NCBI RefSeq assembly: GCF_947492555.1
Contig: NZ_CANLNE010000003.1
Coordinates: 620,001-684,000, forward strand
Length of the DNA: 64,000 nt
Direction of reading: 5' to 3'
Origin: an uncultured Roseobacter sp.
Lineage (GTDB): Bacteria; Pseudomonadota; Alphaproteobacteria; Rhodobacterales; Rhodobacteraceae
Shown here: positions 37,479 through 47,096 of the stretch, one piece after another
Position numbering within the stretch: position 1 is the stretch's first letter
Layout of the letters: every line of letters begins with the position of its first letter
Position numbers and translations under genes: made by a program
Notes under the pieces: model-generated
The model's input: only the letters and a program-made list of their open reading frames with translations
Told to the model about the DNA's origin: nothing
Databases searched by the model: none

Positions 37479-38576
37479 TCAGCCATCCTCCGCGTGCAGT
37501 AAAAGGCCAAGGGCGAAGAGAACGGCGGCAACAGGTGGCGCCCAGGCCGCAAGATAAATTGGAATCTGCCCGTTTTCGCCCAGAATTTGCGCGAAGCTGC
37601 GAATGAAATACAAACCAAACCCCAAAAGCACTGCCGCCAGCACCGAAATGCCGGTTCCCCCAAATCGGGTATGCCGCATGGTGAAAGCGCTCGCAACAAG
37701 AACCATCGACATCAGGAACAGCGGGCGGGCAAGTTCCGATTGAAACCACACGCGGTGCTGTCGCGAGGAAAAGCCCGCCTGATCCAGCTGTGTTATGAAT
37801 TCAGGCAGTTTCCAGATGGAGATCGAACTCGGGCGGCCAAAGCTTTCCCGGATACGTTCCAGGGTCAGGGTCGACGGGATAAAGAATTCGTCGTGCGCCT
37901 CGGCGTTTGCCTCGGCGTTCACGCCGGGTTGCAGCGGCCAGAGTTTCACATTGCGCAAATCCCATCCGCCGTCCCCCAAGGCAGCACTTTCCGCTGCTAC
38001 CCGTTTGATCGGCCCGCCGCCTGGCGCGTAGGAGAGGAAAGTCACGTCATAAAGGATCGAGGCATCTGCGTTCGAGCGCCACGCTCTGATGACGGTTTGT
38101 CCCTGATCGCCGCCTTGACGCAACCACAGGCCTTCTCCTGAAATCGACAGGGTGGAGGCCCCGCCCGTGCGGTAGCTTTCGGAGAGTTCGCTGTAGCGTT
38201 TGCTGGTAGCGGCGACGATGGGGTTCAGCATGGTGACGGCCAAGCCGCCGATGATCAGGGCAACAACCGATGGCGCGATCAGGGCGCGCAGCGCTGACCG
38301 ACCTGCAGCGCGCGTGGCCACCAGTTCCGATGATCGGGCGAGGCCGACAAAGAGCGCGATGGTTGCCAGAATAATAATCAGGGGCAGGATTTCGTTGACC
38401 GTTTCGGGTGTCTTCAAAAGCGTGAGCCCGATGATGCGCCCGAAACTGACGCCAAGATCGCTGAAACCGCGCGCCTGATCTACAAGGTCGACAAGAGCCA
38501 CGAGCGAAAAGAGCACCAGTGCGAGGAGAAGAAAGCTCATTGCAAAGCGGCGGGCGAAATAGATGTGCAGGATCAT
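37479..38576 (-). CDS. lptG: LPS export ABC transporter permease LptG
   Basis: YjgP/YjgQ-family permease, 365 residues. Three N-terminal helices, a periplasmic beta-jellyroll domain (about 130-270) and three C-terminal helices are seen. With LptF and the LptB ATPase, encoded elsewhere, it extracts LPS from the inner membrane and passes it to the LptA/C/D bridge. The opening ILHIYFARRFAMSFLLLALVLFSLVALVDLVDQARGF is typical of LptG. The start overlaps the lptF stop by four bases. Confidence 0.93.
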   Translation of the reverse strand: MILHIYFARRFAMSFLLLALVLFSLVALVDLVDQARGFSDLGVSFGRIIGLTLLKTPETVNEILPLIIILATIALFVGLARSSELVATRAAGRSALRALIAPSVVALIIGGLAVTMLNPIVAATSKRYSELSESYRTGGASTLSISGEGLWLRQGGDQGQTVIRAWRSNADASILYDVTFLSYAPGGGPIKRVAAESAALGDGGWDLRNVKLWPLQPGVNAEANAEAHDEFFIPSTLTLERIRESFGRPSSISIWKLPEFITQLDQAGFSSRQHRVWFQSELARPLFLMSMVLVASAFTMRHTRFGGTGISVLAAVLLGFGLYFIRSFAQILGENGQIPIYLAAWAPPVAAVLFALGLLLHAEDG

Positions 38577-39709
38577 GCCGGTTGTTCCTGTTCAGGCTGC
38601 CGCCTGCGGCGCAGTCGTTTTGGCCGCGCCACGTACCACATCATACCGACGCACAAGAGCGCGCCGACAATGACGGGCAGGTAGAGCAAAGGCCAAAGCC
38701 TCGCATCATCGCGCACCGGGTTTTGCATGGTGGATCTTGCCCCGTCGATCAACAGCAGCAGACCAAATGCAATTGCCACCTCGCGCCAGACACCGAACCG
38801 GGAATAGCCGCCGACCAACAGGGTTGTGAAGCCTATCATCGCAGCGACGATGCAGAAAACAGGCTCGGCGAACCGGGCATGAAATTCTTCGGCAAATTCG
38901 CCCGGCCGTTGGTTGGTTTGCTCGGCCAGTGTATCCCAAGGCGTGAAAAGCTGCGGCGTCAGCATGTTTCGGGCAAGCAGGTTCTGGGTTCTGTTGTTTC
39001 GCGTCAAGGCGCTGATGTCGAAAGAGAAATCTCGGAAGTTAGCCGTCGCAAGGCGGTTGGTTTGCGTGCTCAGGCGTTGTGCCATCCCGTCCACCATGAT
39101 CAGTGTCGTGATGTTCTGATTACGGATCAGATAGGCTTCGGCCGCGGTATAGATCACGCCTTCATCCGGTTTGCGCCGATCCGACAGGAACACATCGCGC
39201 AGCACGCCGTCTTCGGCGATCTCGCGGGCATAGAAGGTAACCGCCGGGGAGGGGTGCAGGAAAGCTCCCTCGGTGAGCAAGCGCGAGGTGGCGTTTTGTG
39301 AGATTTCAGCTTCGCGTTCGCTGAGTTGCTGCAGTGCCAGGGGCAGCAGGAAATGGTTCAGCACGGAGGCCATGAAAAACACGATCACGCCGAAGACGAA
39401 CACCGGTCGCGCCAGGCGGAAGGGGCCGGTGCCCGTCGCCTGCATCACCGTCAGCTCACTTTCGTTGTTCATCCGGTTGGTCACATAGACCGATGCAGCG
39501 AAGGCGGAGATCGGCAGCACCGTGGTGATCAGTTTGGGCAGGCCAAGGGCGGTAAACTCCAGAAAGACCAGCGCCGACTGGCCGTCGCTGATCAGCCGGT
39601 CAAACAGGATCACCGCCTGATTGATCCAGAAAACGGCCACCAGGACCAGAGAGAAGAAGCCAAACAACAGCAGCAGTTGCGACAGCACATATCTGTCGAT
39701 CTTGCTCAC
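38573..39709 (-). CDS. lptF: LPS export ABC transporter permease LptF
   Basis: Partner permease of LptG, 378 residues. The N-terminus SKIDRYVLSQLLLLFGFFSLVLVAVFWINQAVILFDRLISDGQSALVFLEFTALGLPKL and NNESELTVMQATGTGPFRL, the coupling-helix region, are diagnostic. The C-terminal three-helix part is FAEPVFCIVAAMIGFTTLLVGGYSRFG. The frame is open to 39781, but the GTG at 39709 has a very good AGGGGAG site and starts at the conserved Ser-Lys-Ile-Asp. It is the first gene of the LPS export operon and is divergent from pepA over 135 bases. Confidence 0.93.
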   Translation of the reverse strand: MSKIDRYVLSQLLLLFGFFSLVLVAVFWINQAVILFDRLISDGQSALVFLEFTALGLPKLITTVLPISAFAASVYVTNRMNNESELTVMQATGTGPFRLARPVFVFGVIVFFMASVLNHFLLPLALQQLSEREAEISQNATSRLLTEGAFLHPSPAVTFYAREIAEDGVLRDVFLSDRRKPDEGVIYTAAEAYLIRNQNITTLIMVDGMAQRLSTQTNRLATANFRDFSFDISALTRNNRTQNLLARNMLTPQLFTPWDTLAEQTNQRPGEFAEEFHARFAEPVFCIVAAMIGFTTLLVGGYSRFGVWREVAIAFGLLLLIDGARSTMQNPVRDDARLWPLLYLPVIVGALLCVGMMWYVARPKRLRRRRQPEQEQPA

Positions 39710-39844
39710 CGCTCTCCCCTTCGTACCAACTGACGTTTCTTGCGCGACGATAGACCAATCGGCGGGCGTGTAAAACTGCAATCTGGTCTTTGGCGGACGG
39801 GCGCGCTAGGTCGTGGGGGCACCTCATTCAGGAAAGGCTTCATC

Positions 39845-41317
39845 ATGACCACGCCCACCGCCGTCAGCTTCAGCAAAACCGACATCGACCGCCTGTCAGA
39901 TCATGCCGGTCGGATCGGATTGATCGTCGATGCCACGGGGCGTCTGGACGTGGCCGGACGGCGTGTGAACCGGTTGAACAAGGGGGCGTTGAAACGCGCG
40001 CTTGAGGCGCGGGTGGAAAAAGGTCTCAAAGAGGGCGACAGCCTGACGCTGGCCTATCCGGCGGGGATGGCGGCGGAGGCGGTGGACGTGATCTGCCTGC
40101 CGCGCGGCGCCTCCGAGACGGCAGCGCGTGATGCAGGCGCGCTTTTCGGGCAGAAACGCGGCAAGGCGGATGTGCTGCTGGCCGTTGGGTCGGCGCGCCG
40201 GGCGGTGCATGTGGTGCAGGGAGCCGTATTGCGGGACTACCAGTTCCGCGATCACAAGACCTCTGATGATGCGGCCGAAGGGACCATTGAGGTGATGTGC
40301 AACGATCCCGAGGCAGTCGAGGCCGCGGCAGCGCCATTGCTGGCGACGGCGGAGGGCACCTTCATGACCCGCGATCTGGTCAATGAGCCTGCCAATATCC
40401 TGACCACGACAGAGTTCGCCGACCGGTTGGCAGAGATGACGGCGCTCGGCCTCAAGGTCGAAGTGCTGGAAGAAGACAAGCTGGAAGAACTGGGCATGCG
40501 CACCTTGCTCGCGGTCGGGCAGGGCTCTGCCAGCCCCTCAAAGGTGGTTGTCATGCAGTGGAATGGCGGCGACGACGAGGACGCCCCGCTGGCCCTGATA
40601 GGTAAGGGTGTTGTCTTTGATACCGGCGGCATCAGCCTGAAACCGGCGGCGGGCATGGAAGACATGACCATGGACATGGGCGGAGCCGGCACGGTTGCAG
40701 GCGTGATGCGGGCGCTGGCGCTGCGCAAGGCCCCGGCGAATGTCGTGGGGCTGGTCGGTCTGGTGGAGAACATGCCGTCCGGTACCGCGATCCGACCCGG
40801 CGATGTGGTCAAATCGATGAAGGGCGACACGGTTGAGATCCTCAACACCGATGCCGAGGGACGATTGGTTCTCTGTGATGTCATGTGGTACGCGCAGGAG
40901 CGGTTCGAGCCTGCCGGAATGATTGATCTCGCCACGCTGACGGGGGCGATCATCATCGGTCTGGGGCATGAAAATGCCGGTGTGTTTTCAAATGATGACA
41001 CGCTGTGCAACGCGTTTCTGAAAGCGGCGGAAGCGGAGGCGGAAGGGGCGTGGCGCATGCCCTTGGGGCAGGCCTATGACGACATGCTGAAATCGCCGAT
41101 TGCGGATATGAAGAACATCGGCGGGCGTCCGGCGGGCTCGATCACGGCGGCGCAGTATTTGCAGCGGTTTGTCAAAGAGGGCATGCCCTGGATTCATCTG
41201 GACATCGCCGGTGTCGCCTCGTTGAAAACGGCGACAAAGCTTGCGCCCAAAGGGGCCACGGGCTGGGGTGTGCGCGCGCTGGATCGTCTGGTTGCGGATA
41301 TGTTCGAGAAAGGTTGA
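39845..41317 (+). CDS. pepA: leucyl aminopeptidase (M17)
   Basis: Cytosol aminopeptidase of 490 residues with two metals. Active-site parts are GKGVVFDTGGISLKPAAGMEDMTMDMGGAG and the family signature NTDAEGRLVLCD near 334-345. The N-terminal domain (1-170) is the usual macro-like regulatory and DNA-binding domain. The protein releases N-terminal residues from peptides and, in some species, works as a DNA-binding accessory factor. The ATG at 39845 follows AGGAAAGG. holC follows after only four bases, a very common gene pair in proteobacteria. Confidence 0.96.
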   Translation: MTTPTAVSFSKTDIDRLSDHAGRIGLIVDATGRLDVAGRRVNRLNKGALKRALEARVEKGLKEGDSLTLAYPAGMAAEAVDVICLPRGASETAARDAGALFGQKRGKADVLLAVGSARRAVHVVQGAVLRDYQFRDHKTSDDAAEGTIEVMCNDPEAVEAAAAPLLATAEGTFMTRDLVNEPANILTTTEFADRLAEMTALGLKVEVLEEDKLEELGMRTLLAVGQGSASPSKVVVMQWNGGDDEDAPLALIGKGVVFDTGGISLKPAAGMEDMTMDMGGAGTVAGVMRALALRKAPANVVGLVGLVENMPSGTAIRPGDVVKSMKGDTVEILNTDAEGRLVLCDVMWYAQERFEPAGMIDLATLTGAIIIGLGHENAGVFSNDDTLCNAFLKAAEAEAEGAWRMPLGQAYDDMLKSPIADMKNIGGRPAGSITAAQYLQRFVKEGMPWIHLDIAGVASLKTATKLAPKGATGWGVRALDRLVADMFEKG

Positions 41318-41321
41318 GCGC

Positions 41322-41780
41322 TTGGGCACCGCACTCTTCTACCACCTGACCCGCCGCCCGATGGAGGAAACCCTGGCCATGCTGCTTGGCAAGGCCGTGG
41401 CGGCGGAGATGCGCGTGGTGGTGCGGGGCACCGACCTGGGGCGTCTGAGGTGGCTGGATGAAAAGCTCTGGCTGGGTGCGGACGACGGATTCTTGCCGCA
41501 TGGGCTGGCCGGTGGGGCGCATGATGCGGATCAGCCGGTTTTGCTGACCACGGCCCAGGAGACCGTGAATGGTGCGCGCTGTCTGATGAGCATTGATGGC
41601 GCGCCCGTGGAGGCCGAAGAGGTGGCGGCGATGGAGCGGGTCTGTGTCCTTTTTGACGGAAATGATCCGGCAGCGCTGGAGCAAGCGCGGGGCCAGTGGA
41701 AATCTCTCAAGGACGCCGTTGCCTCTGCGCAATACTGGTCAGAAGAAAGCGGGCGGTGGGAGAAGAAGGCGGAGACCTGA
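41322..41780 (+). CDS. holC: DNA polymerase III chi subunit
   Basis: HolC, 152 residues, links the clamp-loader complex to single-stranded DNA-binding protein at the replication fork. The opening GTALFYHLTRRPMEETLAMLLGKAVAAEMRVVVR and the LDEKLWLGADDGFLPHGLAGGAHDADQPVLLT segment are typical. A TTG start is chosen at 41322 because AAAGG lies upstream and because the next codons match the family N-terminus; no ATG fits. It lies four bases behind pepA. Confidence 0.9.
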   Translation: MGTALFYHLTRRPMEETLAMLLGKAVAAEMRVVVRGTDLGRLRWLDEKLWLGADDGFLPHGLAGGAHDADQPVLLTTAQETVNGARCLMSIDGAPVEAEEVAAMERVCVLFDGNDPAALEQARGQWKSLKDAVASAQYWSEESGRWEKKAET

Positions 41781-41817
41781 GCAGCGGTGGCCTAGAAGCC
41801 CACCTTACCTGCTGGTG

Positions 41818-42399
41818 TCACCGGGTCAGCGTTAACTCACCGCCGGTGATCTCGATCTTGCCCCAACGCTGCAGGTAGGTCATGCCCAGCAGGCTTTGTG
41901 ACATCTCGCCGCCGTTCACCACGGCGGTGATGTTTTCATCCGTGGCGGGGCCGATGGTGACGCTGTCCAGACGCACGGGTGCTGTGCGCACCTCGCCATT
42001 GGCGGTCATCGCGCGGCTGGTGAAGTTCAGGCTGTCGGGGGCGAGGCCCGCTGCGGCGGCATCCTCGCGGGTCAGCACAAGGGTGGTGGCGCCGGTGTCG
42101 AGCACGAACTCGACGGGTGCGCCATTGACCTCTGCCGCGATGTAGTAGTGGCCATCGGGGCTGCGGGGGACGACGATTTTACCCTGATCGGCAAAGACGG
42201 TCTGTTGCGGGCGCACGGTTTGGCGGATGTCTTCCCACAGGCCAAAGGCGGCGATAGCGCCGAGGAAGATCAGCCCCCAGACCGCCGCCTGTTGCAGGAG
42301 CTTGTTCGTCGACAGCCGGTTTTGCGCAAAGAACCATGCGCAGACCATCAGCCCAAGAAGGGCGAGATAGATCAATCTGCCGGTATCAAAGCTGTCCAT
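41818..42399 (-). CDS. clan AA aspartic protease (TIGR02281 type)
   Basis: Membrane-anchored retropepsin-like aspartic protease of 193 residues. Two N-terminal membrane helices (about 8-26 and 38-55) are followed by a single protease domain with the catalytic D101-T-G-A-T and a second hydrophobic Gly segment (QSLLGMTYLQRWGKIEITGGELTLTR). Such domains act as homodimers. The protease domain should lie in the periplasm or cytoplasm depending on topology, most likely the periplasm. Function in alphaproteobacteria is not settled. Confidence 0.88.
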   Translation of the reverse strand: MDSFDTGRLIYLALLGLMVCAWFFAQNRLSTNKLLQQAAVWGLIFLGAIAAFGLWEDIRQTVRPQQTVFADQGKIVVPRSPDGHYYIAAEVNGAPVEFVLDTGATTLVLTREDAAAAGLAPDSLNFTSRAMTANGEVRTAPVRLDSVTIGPATDENITAVVNGGEMSQSLLGMTYLQRWGKIEITGGELTLTR

Positions 42400-42450
42400 G
42401 AGGTGCTCCTGTCGCCTGTTGTCCTCAATATAGGGGCTGGAGCTCAGAAA

Positions 42451-43080
42451 TCAGCCTGCTGTCGGGCCGAAGCCAAAAGCGCTGAGCCCGTCGAGGACGA
42501 ATTGCACGGAGAGCGCAGCGAGCAACATACCCAGGAGCCGGGTCACCACCGTCACGCCGGTTTTGCCAAGCGCGCGTTCGATCATGCCGCTGGCCAGAAA
42601 GAAGCCCATGACGATGAGCATGACGATCCCGGTTGCGCCGAGTACCAGAGCCGCGCCTTCGACGCCGGGGCGCTGACCCATCAGCAGGATCACCGAGGCG
42701 ATGGCACCCGGTCCGGCGATCAGCGGGATGGCCAGCGGGAAAACCGATGGGTCATCGCGATCCTCTTCCTGCTTGTCTTCCCGCCGCTTGGTACGACGTT
42801 CAAAGAGCATGTCGAGGGCGGTCAGAAAGAGCAGAATGCCCCCTGCCACGCGGAAGGCGGGCATGGAGATGCCGATGAAGGACAGCAGAGCCTCGCCGAA
42901 AGCCGCGAAGGCCAGCAGGATCAGGATGCCGATCAGGGTTGCGCGCAACGCGATGCGCCGCCGGGCGGCGGTGGTCATGCCTTGGGTCAGCGCCACGAAC
43001 AACGGGGCCAGACCAATCGGGTCGATGACGACGAACATGGTCACGAAGGCGGTGATGAAGAAAGCGGTATCCATTGTCAT
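42451..43080 (-). CDS. MarC family integral membrane protein
   Basis: Six-helix inner-membrane protein of about 209 residues. MarC hallmarks are FVVIDPIGLAPLFVALTQGMT in the first loop-helix and FPLAIPLIAGPGAIASVILL in the middle, with GVTVVTRLLGMLLAALSVQFVLDGL at the end. A charged cytoplasmic loop (FERRTKRREDKQEEDRDD) divides the protein into two halves. The family was once named after multiple antibiotic resistance, but that role was not confirmed. The ATG could be 43080 or 43074. Confidence 0.9.
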   Translation of the reverse strand: MTMDTAFFITAFVTMFVVIDPIGLAPLFVALTQGMTTAARRRIALRATLIGILILLAFAAFGEALLSFIGISMPAFRVAGGILLFLTALDMLFERRTKRREDKQEEDRDDPSVFPLAIPLIAGPGAIASVILLMGQRPGVEGAALVLGATGIVMLIVMGFFLASGMIERALGKTGVTVVTRLLGMLLAALSVQFVLDGLSAFGFGPTAG

Positions 43081-43138
43081 AAATGAATTGGGGCTTTGCC
43101 CCAAACCCCAGGATATTTCAGGCCAGAAGAAGCGGTGG

Positions 43139-45001
43139 TCATGCGGCCTGGGCCCTTTCGAGCTTTTCAAGCGCTGTCATCCAGAGGGTTTCGGCGCGGT
43201 CCAGCGCCTCCATCACTTCGGCGTATTTGCGGTTCCAGACTTCGAGTTCGCCTGCCTTGGCGTCTTCGTAGAGCGCGGGGTCGGCCAGTTTCTTGGCCAG
43301 CTTGTCGCGCATCTCGTTGAGCTTTTCGACGCGGGCTTCGGATTTGCGGGTCTCTGATTTCAGGGCGAGGATTTCGTCGCGGCTGGCGCGTTTTGCCTTG
43401 GGTGCCTCGATTGGTTTTTTCGTCGATTTACTGGTGGGCTTGACCGGGGTCAGCAGCATCTTGCGGTAGGCTTCCAGATCATCCTCGTAGGGTTTCACCG
43501 TGCCGTCCGAGACCAGCCAGAGCCGGTCTGCCACCATCGACAGCAGGTGCATGTCGTGACTGACGAGGATCACCGCGCCGGAATAGGCGGTCAGCGCCTC
43601 CACCAGCGCCTCGCGCGATTCAATGTCGAGGTGGTTGGTGGGCTCATCGAGGATCAGCAGATGCGGGGCGTCCAGCGTGGCGAGCAGCAGGGAGAGCCGC
43701 GCCTTTTGCCCCCCCGAGAGCCTGCCGACCTCGGTTTCTGCCTGATCCGGGCCCAGCCCAAACCCGGCCATCTGCGCGCGCAGTTTGGAATGCAACACGC
43801 CGGGGCGGGCGGAAATCATGTGCTGCAGCGGCGTTTCGTTGATGTGCAGCTCATCCACTTGATGTTGCGCGAAAAATCCGATGCGCAGCTTGTTCGATTG
43901 TACCGATTTGCCGGACATCAGCGTCAGGCGATTTGACAGAAGCTTGGAGAGCGTGGATTTGCCCTGGCCGTTCTTGCCCAAGAGCGCGATGCGGTCGTCC
44001 TGATCGATGCGCAGGTTTAACCGGCTGAGCACCGGCGTGTCGGTGTAGCCGACCGAGCCGCCCTCGATGGAGATGATGGGTGGTGAGAGTTCTTCGGGTT
44101 CCGGGAAGGTGAAGACACGCTTGGCCACCTGTTCGGGGCTGGCGATCATATCCATCTTCTCGATCATTTTCAGGCGGGACTGGGCCTGTTTCGCCTTGGA
44201 GGCCTTTGCCTTGAACCGATCGACGAAGGCCTGCATGTGGTCGCGGCGGGCCTGTTGTTTCTTGGCCATGGCAGCTTGGAGCGCGCGCTGCTCGGCACGT
44301 TGGCGGGCAAATTGATCGTAGGGGCCCTGATAGAAGGTGAGTTTACGCTCTTCGAGGTGCAGGATGGCGCCCACGGCGCGGTTCAACAGCCCGCGATCGT
44401 GGCTGATGATGATCACTGTGTGTGGGTATTTCGCCAGATAAGCTTCGAGCCAGAGCGCGCCTTCTAGATCGAGGTAGTTGGTTGGCTCGTCCAGCAGCAG
44501 CAGGTCCGGTTGGGCAAAGAGCACGGCGGCAAGGGCCACGCGCATGCGCCAGCCACCGGAAAAATCCGAACAGGGCATCTGTTGGTCCGCGGCGTCAAAG
44601 CCAAGGCCCTTGAGGATGCTGGCGGCGCGCGCCTCGGCGGACCAGGCGTCGATATCGGCAAGCCGTGTCTGGATATCGGCGATGCGGCCCGGATCTGTCG
44701 CGGTCTCCGCTTCGCTCAGCAGGGCGGCGCGTTCGGTATCCGCCGCCAGTACCGTGTCGATGAGCGAGGTTGCCGAGGACGGAACCTCCTGCGCCACACC
44801 ACCGATCCTGGCCCGGCTTGGAAGCGAGATATCGCCGCCATCCAGCCCAAGTTCTCCACGAATGATCTTGAAGAGCGTGGTCTTGCCCGCGCCGTTGCGT
44901 CCCACCAGACCGACCTTGTGGCCCTCCGGGATAACGGCGCTCGCGCCTTCAAAAAGCGGGCGGCCTTCGACGGCATAGGTGATGTCGGAAATACGTAACA
45001 T
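43139..45001 (-). CDS. ABC-F family ATPase, YheS type
   Basis: Second ABC-F protein of the window, 620 residues, soluble. First cassette: GRNGAGKTT at 35-42, [25 protein letters not shown]. Linker: [35 protein letters not shown], the P-site-tRNA interaction motif region. Second cassette: [32 protein letters not shown]. The C-terminal tail (about 515-620) is a charged coiled coil. YheS-type factors act on ribosomes to help with difficult nascent chains. It is divergent from ndk. Confidence 0.9.
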   Translation of the reverse strand: MLRISDITYAVEGRPLFEGASAVIPEGHKVGLVGRNGAGKTTLFKIIRGELGLDGGDISLPSRARIGGVAQEVPSSATSLIDTVLAADTERAALLSEAETATDPGRIADIQTRLADIDAWSAEARAASILKGLGFDAADQQMPCSDFSGGWRMRVALAAVLFAQPDLLLLDEPTNYLDLEGALWLEAYLAKYPHTVIIISHDRGLLNRAVGAILHLEERKLTFYQGPYDQFARQRAEQRALQAAMAKKQQARRDHMQAFVDRFKAKASKAKQAQSRLKMIEKMDMIASPEQVAKRVFTFPEPEELSPPIISIEGGSVGYTDTPVLSRLNLRIDQDDRIALLGKNGQGKSTLSKLLSNRLTLMSGKSVQSNKLRIGFFAQHQVDELHINETPLQHMISARPGVLHSKLRAQMAGFGLGPDQAETEVGRLSGGQKARLSLLLATLDAPHLLILDEPTNHLDIESREALVEALTAYSGAVILVSHDMHLLSMVADRLWLVSDGTVKPYEDDLEAYRKMLLTPVKPTSKSTKKPIEAPKAKRASRDEILALKSETRKSEARVEKLNEMRDKLAKKLADPALYEDAKAGELEVWNRKYAEVMEALDRAETLWMTALEKLERAQAA

Positions 45002-45133
45002 GGGCGCGGTGTGCCGCATCCTCTGGTCCGCGTCAATCGCCGCTTTTCATGGCTGATTGCCCGTGTTAGGTGGGCCGCGAAATTCAAGCGCGTCAGGGCA
45101 TGGGCCTTGCGCGAAACATCACGGAGACTACTC

Positions 45134-45556
45134 ATGGCCCTTGAGCGCACATTCTCGATCATCAAACCCGATGCCACCCGCCGCAACCTGACCGGCAAGA
45201 TCAACGCCAAATTCGAAGACGCCGGCCTGCGGATCGTTGCGCAAAAGCGTATCCACATGACCAAGGCGCAGGCAGGCGTGTTCTACGCGGTGCATGCGGA
45301 GCGCCCGTTCTATGACGAGTTGTGCGAATTCATGGCCTCCGCGCCGGTTGTCGTGCAGGTGCTGGAAGGCGAAGGCGCCATTGCGAAGAACCGCGAAGTG
45401 ATGGGGGCGACCAACCCTGCGGACGCAGCTCCCGGTACGATCCGCGCGGAGTTCGCCGAAAGCGTTGGCGAGAACTCGGTACACGGGTCGGATGCGCCTG
45501 AGACCGCCGCCGTTGAAATCGCGTATTTCTTCTCCGGTCTGGAACTGGTCGGCTAA
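45134..45556 (+). CDS. ndk: nucleoside-diphosphate kinase
   Basis: Ndk, 140 residues, balances NTP and dNTP pools by passing the gamma phosphate via a phospho-His. The active His117 lies in [21 protein letters not shown]; the N-terminal [22 protein letters not shown] and the nucleotide loop [18 protein letters not shown] are intact. The ATG at 45134 follows ACGGAGAC. It is followed by a good terminator. Confidence 0.97.
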   Translation: MALERTFSIIKPDATRRNLTGKINAKFEDAGLRIVAQKRIHMTKAQAGVFYAVHAERPFYDELCEFMASAPVVVQVLEGEGAIAKNREVMGATNPADAAPGTIRAEFAESVGENSVHGSDAPETAAVEIAYFFSGLELVG

Positions 45557-45580
45557 TCGCCACAGCAGGATGATTTTTGA

Positions 45581-45608
45581 AAGGGCCTTCCGCTGGGAGG
45601 CCCTTTTT
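45581..45608 (+). terminator. Rho-independent terminator after ndk
   Basis: Perfect 8-base stem AAGGGCCT / AGGCCCTT with a nine-base loop, ending in five T. It begins 25 bases after the ndk stop. The stem is flanked by TTTTTGA on the left, so it may also stop minus-strand transcripts from the TfoX-like gene that ends at 45616. Confidence 0.9.
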
Positions 45609-45615
45609 GCATGCT

Positions 45616-45942
45616 TCAGCCCGGCCGGACGCCGATCTGATCCATCATTTGCTCAAATGCATCGAGGCCCGCGTCGAAGGAAGACGCCTTGATCGCGTCG
45701 AACCGTTTGCGCAGGGCCTTCTTCTCTTCGCCCTTGCAGTCGTTCCACGGGCGGTTCTGCAAGGCCATCACCAATACGTAATATCCGATGAAATGCGGCC
45801 TCAGGCCGGTTTTGATCATGCGCCCGTAGGCTTCGTCGGCGCCGAGATCGCGCAGGTCCTCGGCGGAATGAATGCCCGCAGCCTTGCAGGAAGCCTCATA
45901 GGCCGGGCCAAGATTGCGGATGGAGGACACAGGGGTGGGCAT
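45616..45942 (-). CDS. TfoX/Sxy C-terminal domain protein
   Basis: Small helical protein of 108 residues consisting of a TfoX_C domain alone: SSIRNLGPAYEASCKAAGIHSAEDLRDLGADEAYGRMIKTGLRPHFIGYYVLVMALQNRPWNDCKGEEKKALRKRFDAI. The helix-hairpin-helix-like start (RNLGPAYEASCKAAGI) is typical. In gammaproteobacteria TfoX controls competence; stand-alone C-terminal domains in Rhodobacterales have no known role. Confidence 0.85.
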   Translation of the reverse strand: MPTPVSSIRNLGPAYEASCKAAGIHSAEDLRDLGADEAYGRMIKTGLRPHFIGYYVLVMALQNRPWNDCKGEEKKALRKRFDAIKASSFDAGLDAFEQMMDQIGVRPG

Positions 45943-45992
45943 GGCACCAGATTATGCCGTCACCGGGGTGTTTGTCACTTGGGAAAATGCTC

Positions 45993-46094
45993 TCAGAGGC
46001 TCGCGTAATCCGTAATGGGAGGCGGCGGGGGCGGTGGTTTCTTGGCGCCTTCGGACGTTGGTGCCGGGGCAGGTTTCTGTGGTTCCTTGGTCAT
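45993..46094 (-). CDS. possible 33-aa proline-rich peptide
   Basis: Short frame with ATG at 46094 and AAAGGA nine bases upstream. The product begins MTKEPQKPAPAPTSEGAKK, continues with seven prolines and ends ITDYASL. The strong ribosome site, the clean stop and the isolated position support it; no similarity is known to me. The 366-base stretch 45943-46308 between the TfoX-like gene and the 225-residue gene holds nothing else I can support. Confidence 0.4.
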   Translation of the reverse strand: MTKEPQKPAPAPTSEGAKKPPPPPPPITDYASL

Positions 46095-46308
46095 TTGTTC
46101 GGTCCTTTCGCATGAAGCGGAGGGGCCGCCTCGACACAAAGGGATACCGGGCTTTTCTGCCGGTCGCAGGGCATCGAAATGACCAGATCGTGGCTTTTAA
46201 GCGCGGGTTTTCGCGAAAATATTCAGACTTTGGCAATAAAAATGCGCCGCTTTACCGAGCGGTGCCCAGAGAAAGACAAACAGCCGCCAATGCAGAACAA
46301 TTGACCAG

Positions 46309-46986
46309 TCAGGAACGGGGTAGGGTGAGCGGTTTCGCCCGGTACTCCGGTTCCAGATAGACTTGGCTCGGCTGGGCATGACCGATGCCGGCGTTAAAGA
46401 TAAAGCGTTTGAGCAGTTCGGTCTGAAACTCGAATTCGCGCGCCCGCTCGGCGAAGCCCTGTGGCAGGCGTTCGTTTGCGTCCACTTGGGCGTATTCCAT
46501 GTCCCGGCACATATTCAAAAGCGGCAGGCAGATGTCTGCCAGCACATTGGTGGCCAGCCGTTCCGCGTGATTGGAATAGGGTTCCTGAAAACCAATGTCA
46601 GGATGAAAAGCGTTGTTGAGCGTGCCCATGAATTCCTTGAACCGGACGATGGCGTTGCGCATCCCGTCCTTGATTTCCATGACCAGAACATGCGCGCCCG
46701 ACAGGACAAGCCCCGGTACCTCGACAAGAAAATCGGGCAGAGACAGCACATGTGCCCCATCCGGGATGGTGGACATGCACTTGCGCACCGAATGCGCCAG
46801 TTTTGCCACGAGAACCCGGTCCAGTTCACTTGTCTCTTGAAAAGAAACCCGATTGCGAAACCCACGCCCCAGCACTTCACAGGACCGAACCGTGATGCTC
46901 TTGTCCTCCTTCACCGTCAGGTTCAGTGTCAGCACACGGTCGGACAAATCCGAGGGCAACGGCACAACTCTATTGGGATCTGTCAT
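46309..46986 (-). CDS. hypothetical protein, 225 aa
   Basis: Soluble protein of 225 residues that I do not recognise. No signal peptide or membrane helix. An N-terminal beta-rich part (DRVLTLNLTVKEDKSITVRSCEVLGRG) is followed by a mixed middle part (VLSLPDFLVEVPGLVLSGAHVLVMEIKDGMRNAIVRFKEFMGTLNNAF) and a helical C-terminal part (NHAERLATNVLADICLPLLNMCRDMEYAQVDANERLPQGFAERAREFEFQTELLKRFIF). It is divergent from the large CheB-CheR-PAS gene across 247 bases with several inverted repeats, so it may share control or function with it. Confidence 0.75.
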   Translation of the reverse strand: MTDPNRVVPLPSDLSDRVLTLNLTVKEDKSITVRSCEVLGRGFRNRVSFQETSELDRVLVAKLAHSVRKCMSTIPDGAHVLSLPDFLVEVPGLVLSGAHVLVMEIKDGMRNAIVRFKEFMGTLNNAFHPDIGFQEPYSNHAERLATNVLADICLPLLNMCRDMEYAQVDANERLPQGFAERAREFEFQTELLKRFIFNAGIGHAQPSQVYLEPEYRAKPLTLPRS

Positions 46987-47096
46987 CTTTTCTATCCATA
47001 AACTACAATCAATTGGTCCAAGGTGCCTTAAACTCGGTAGGCAAGGGTAAACGCACAGTACGGTACCTGTTGCGCCTCGGGTAGAGAAATATTACG

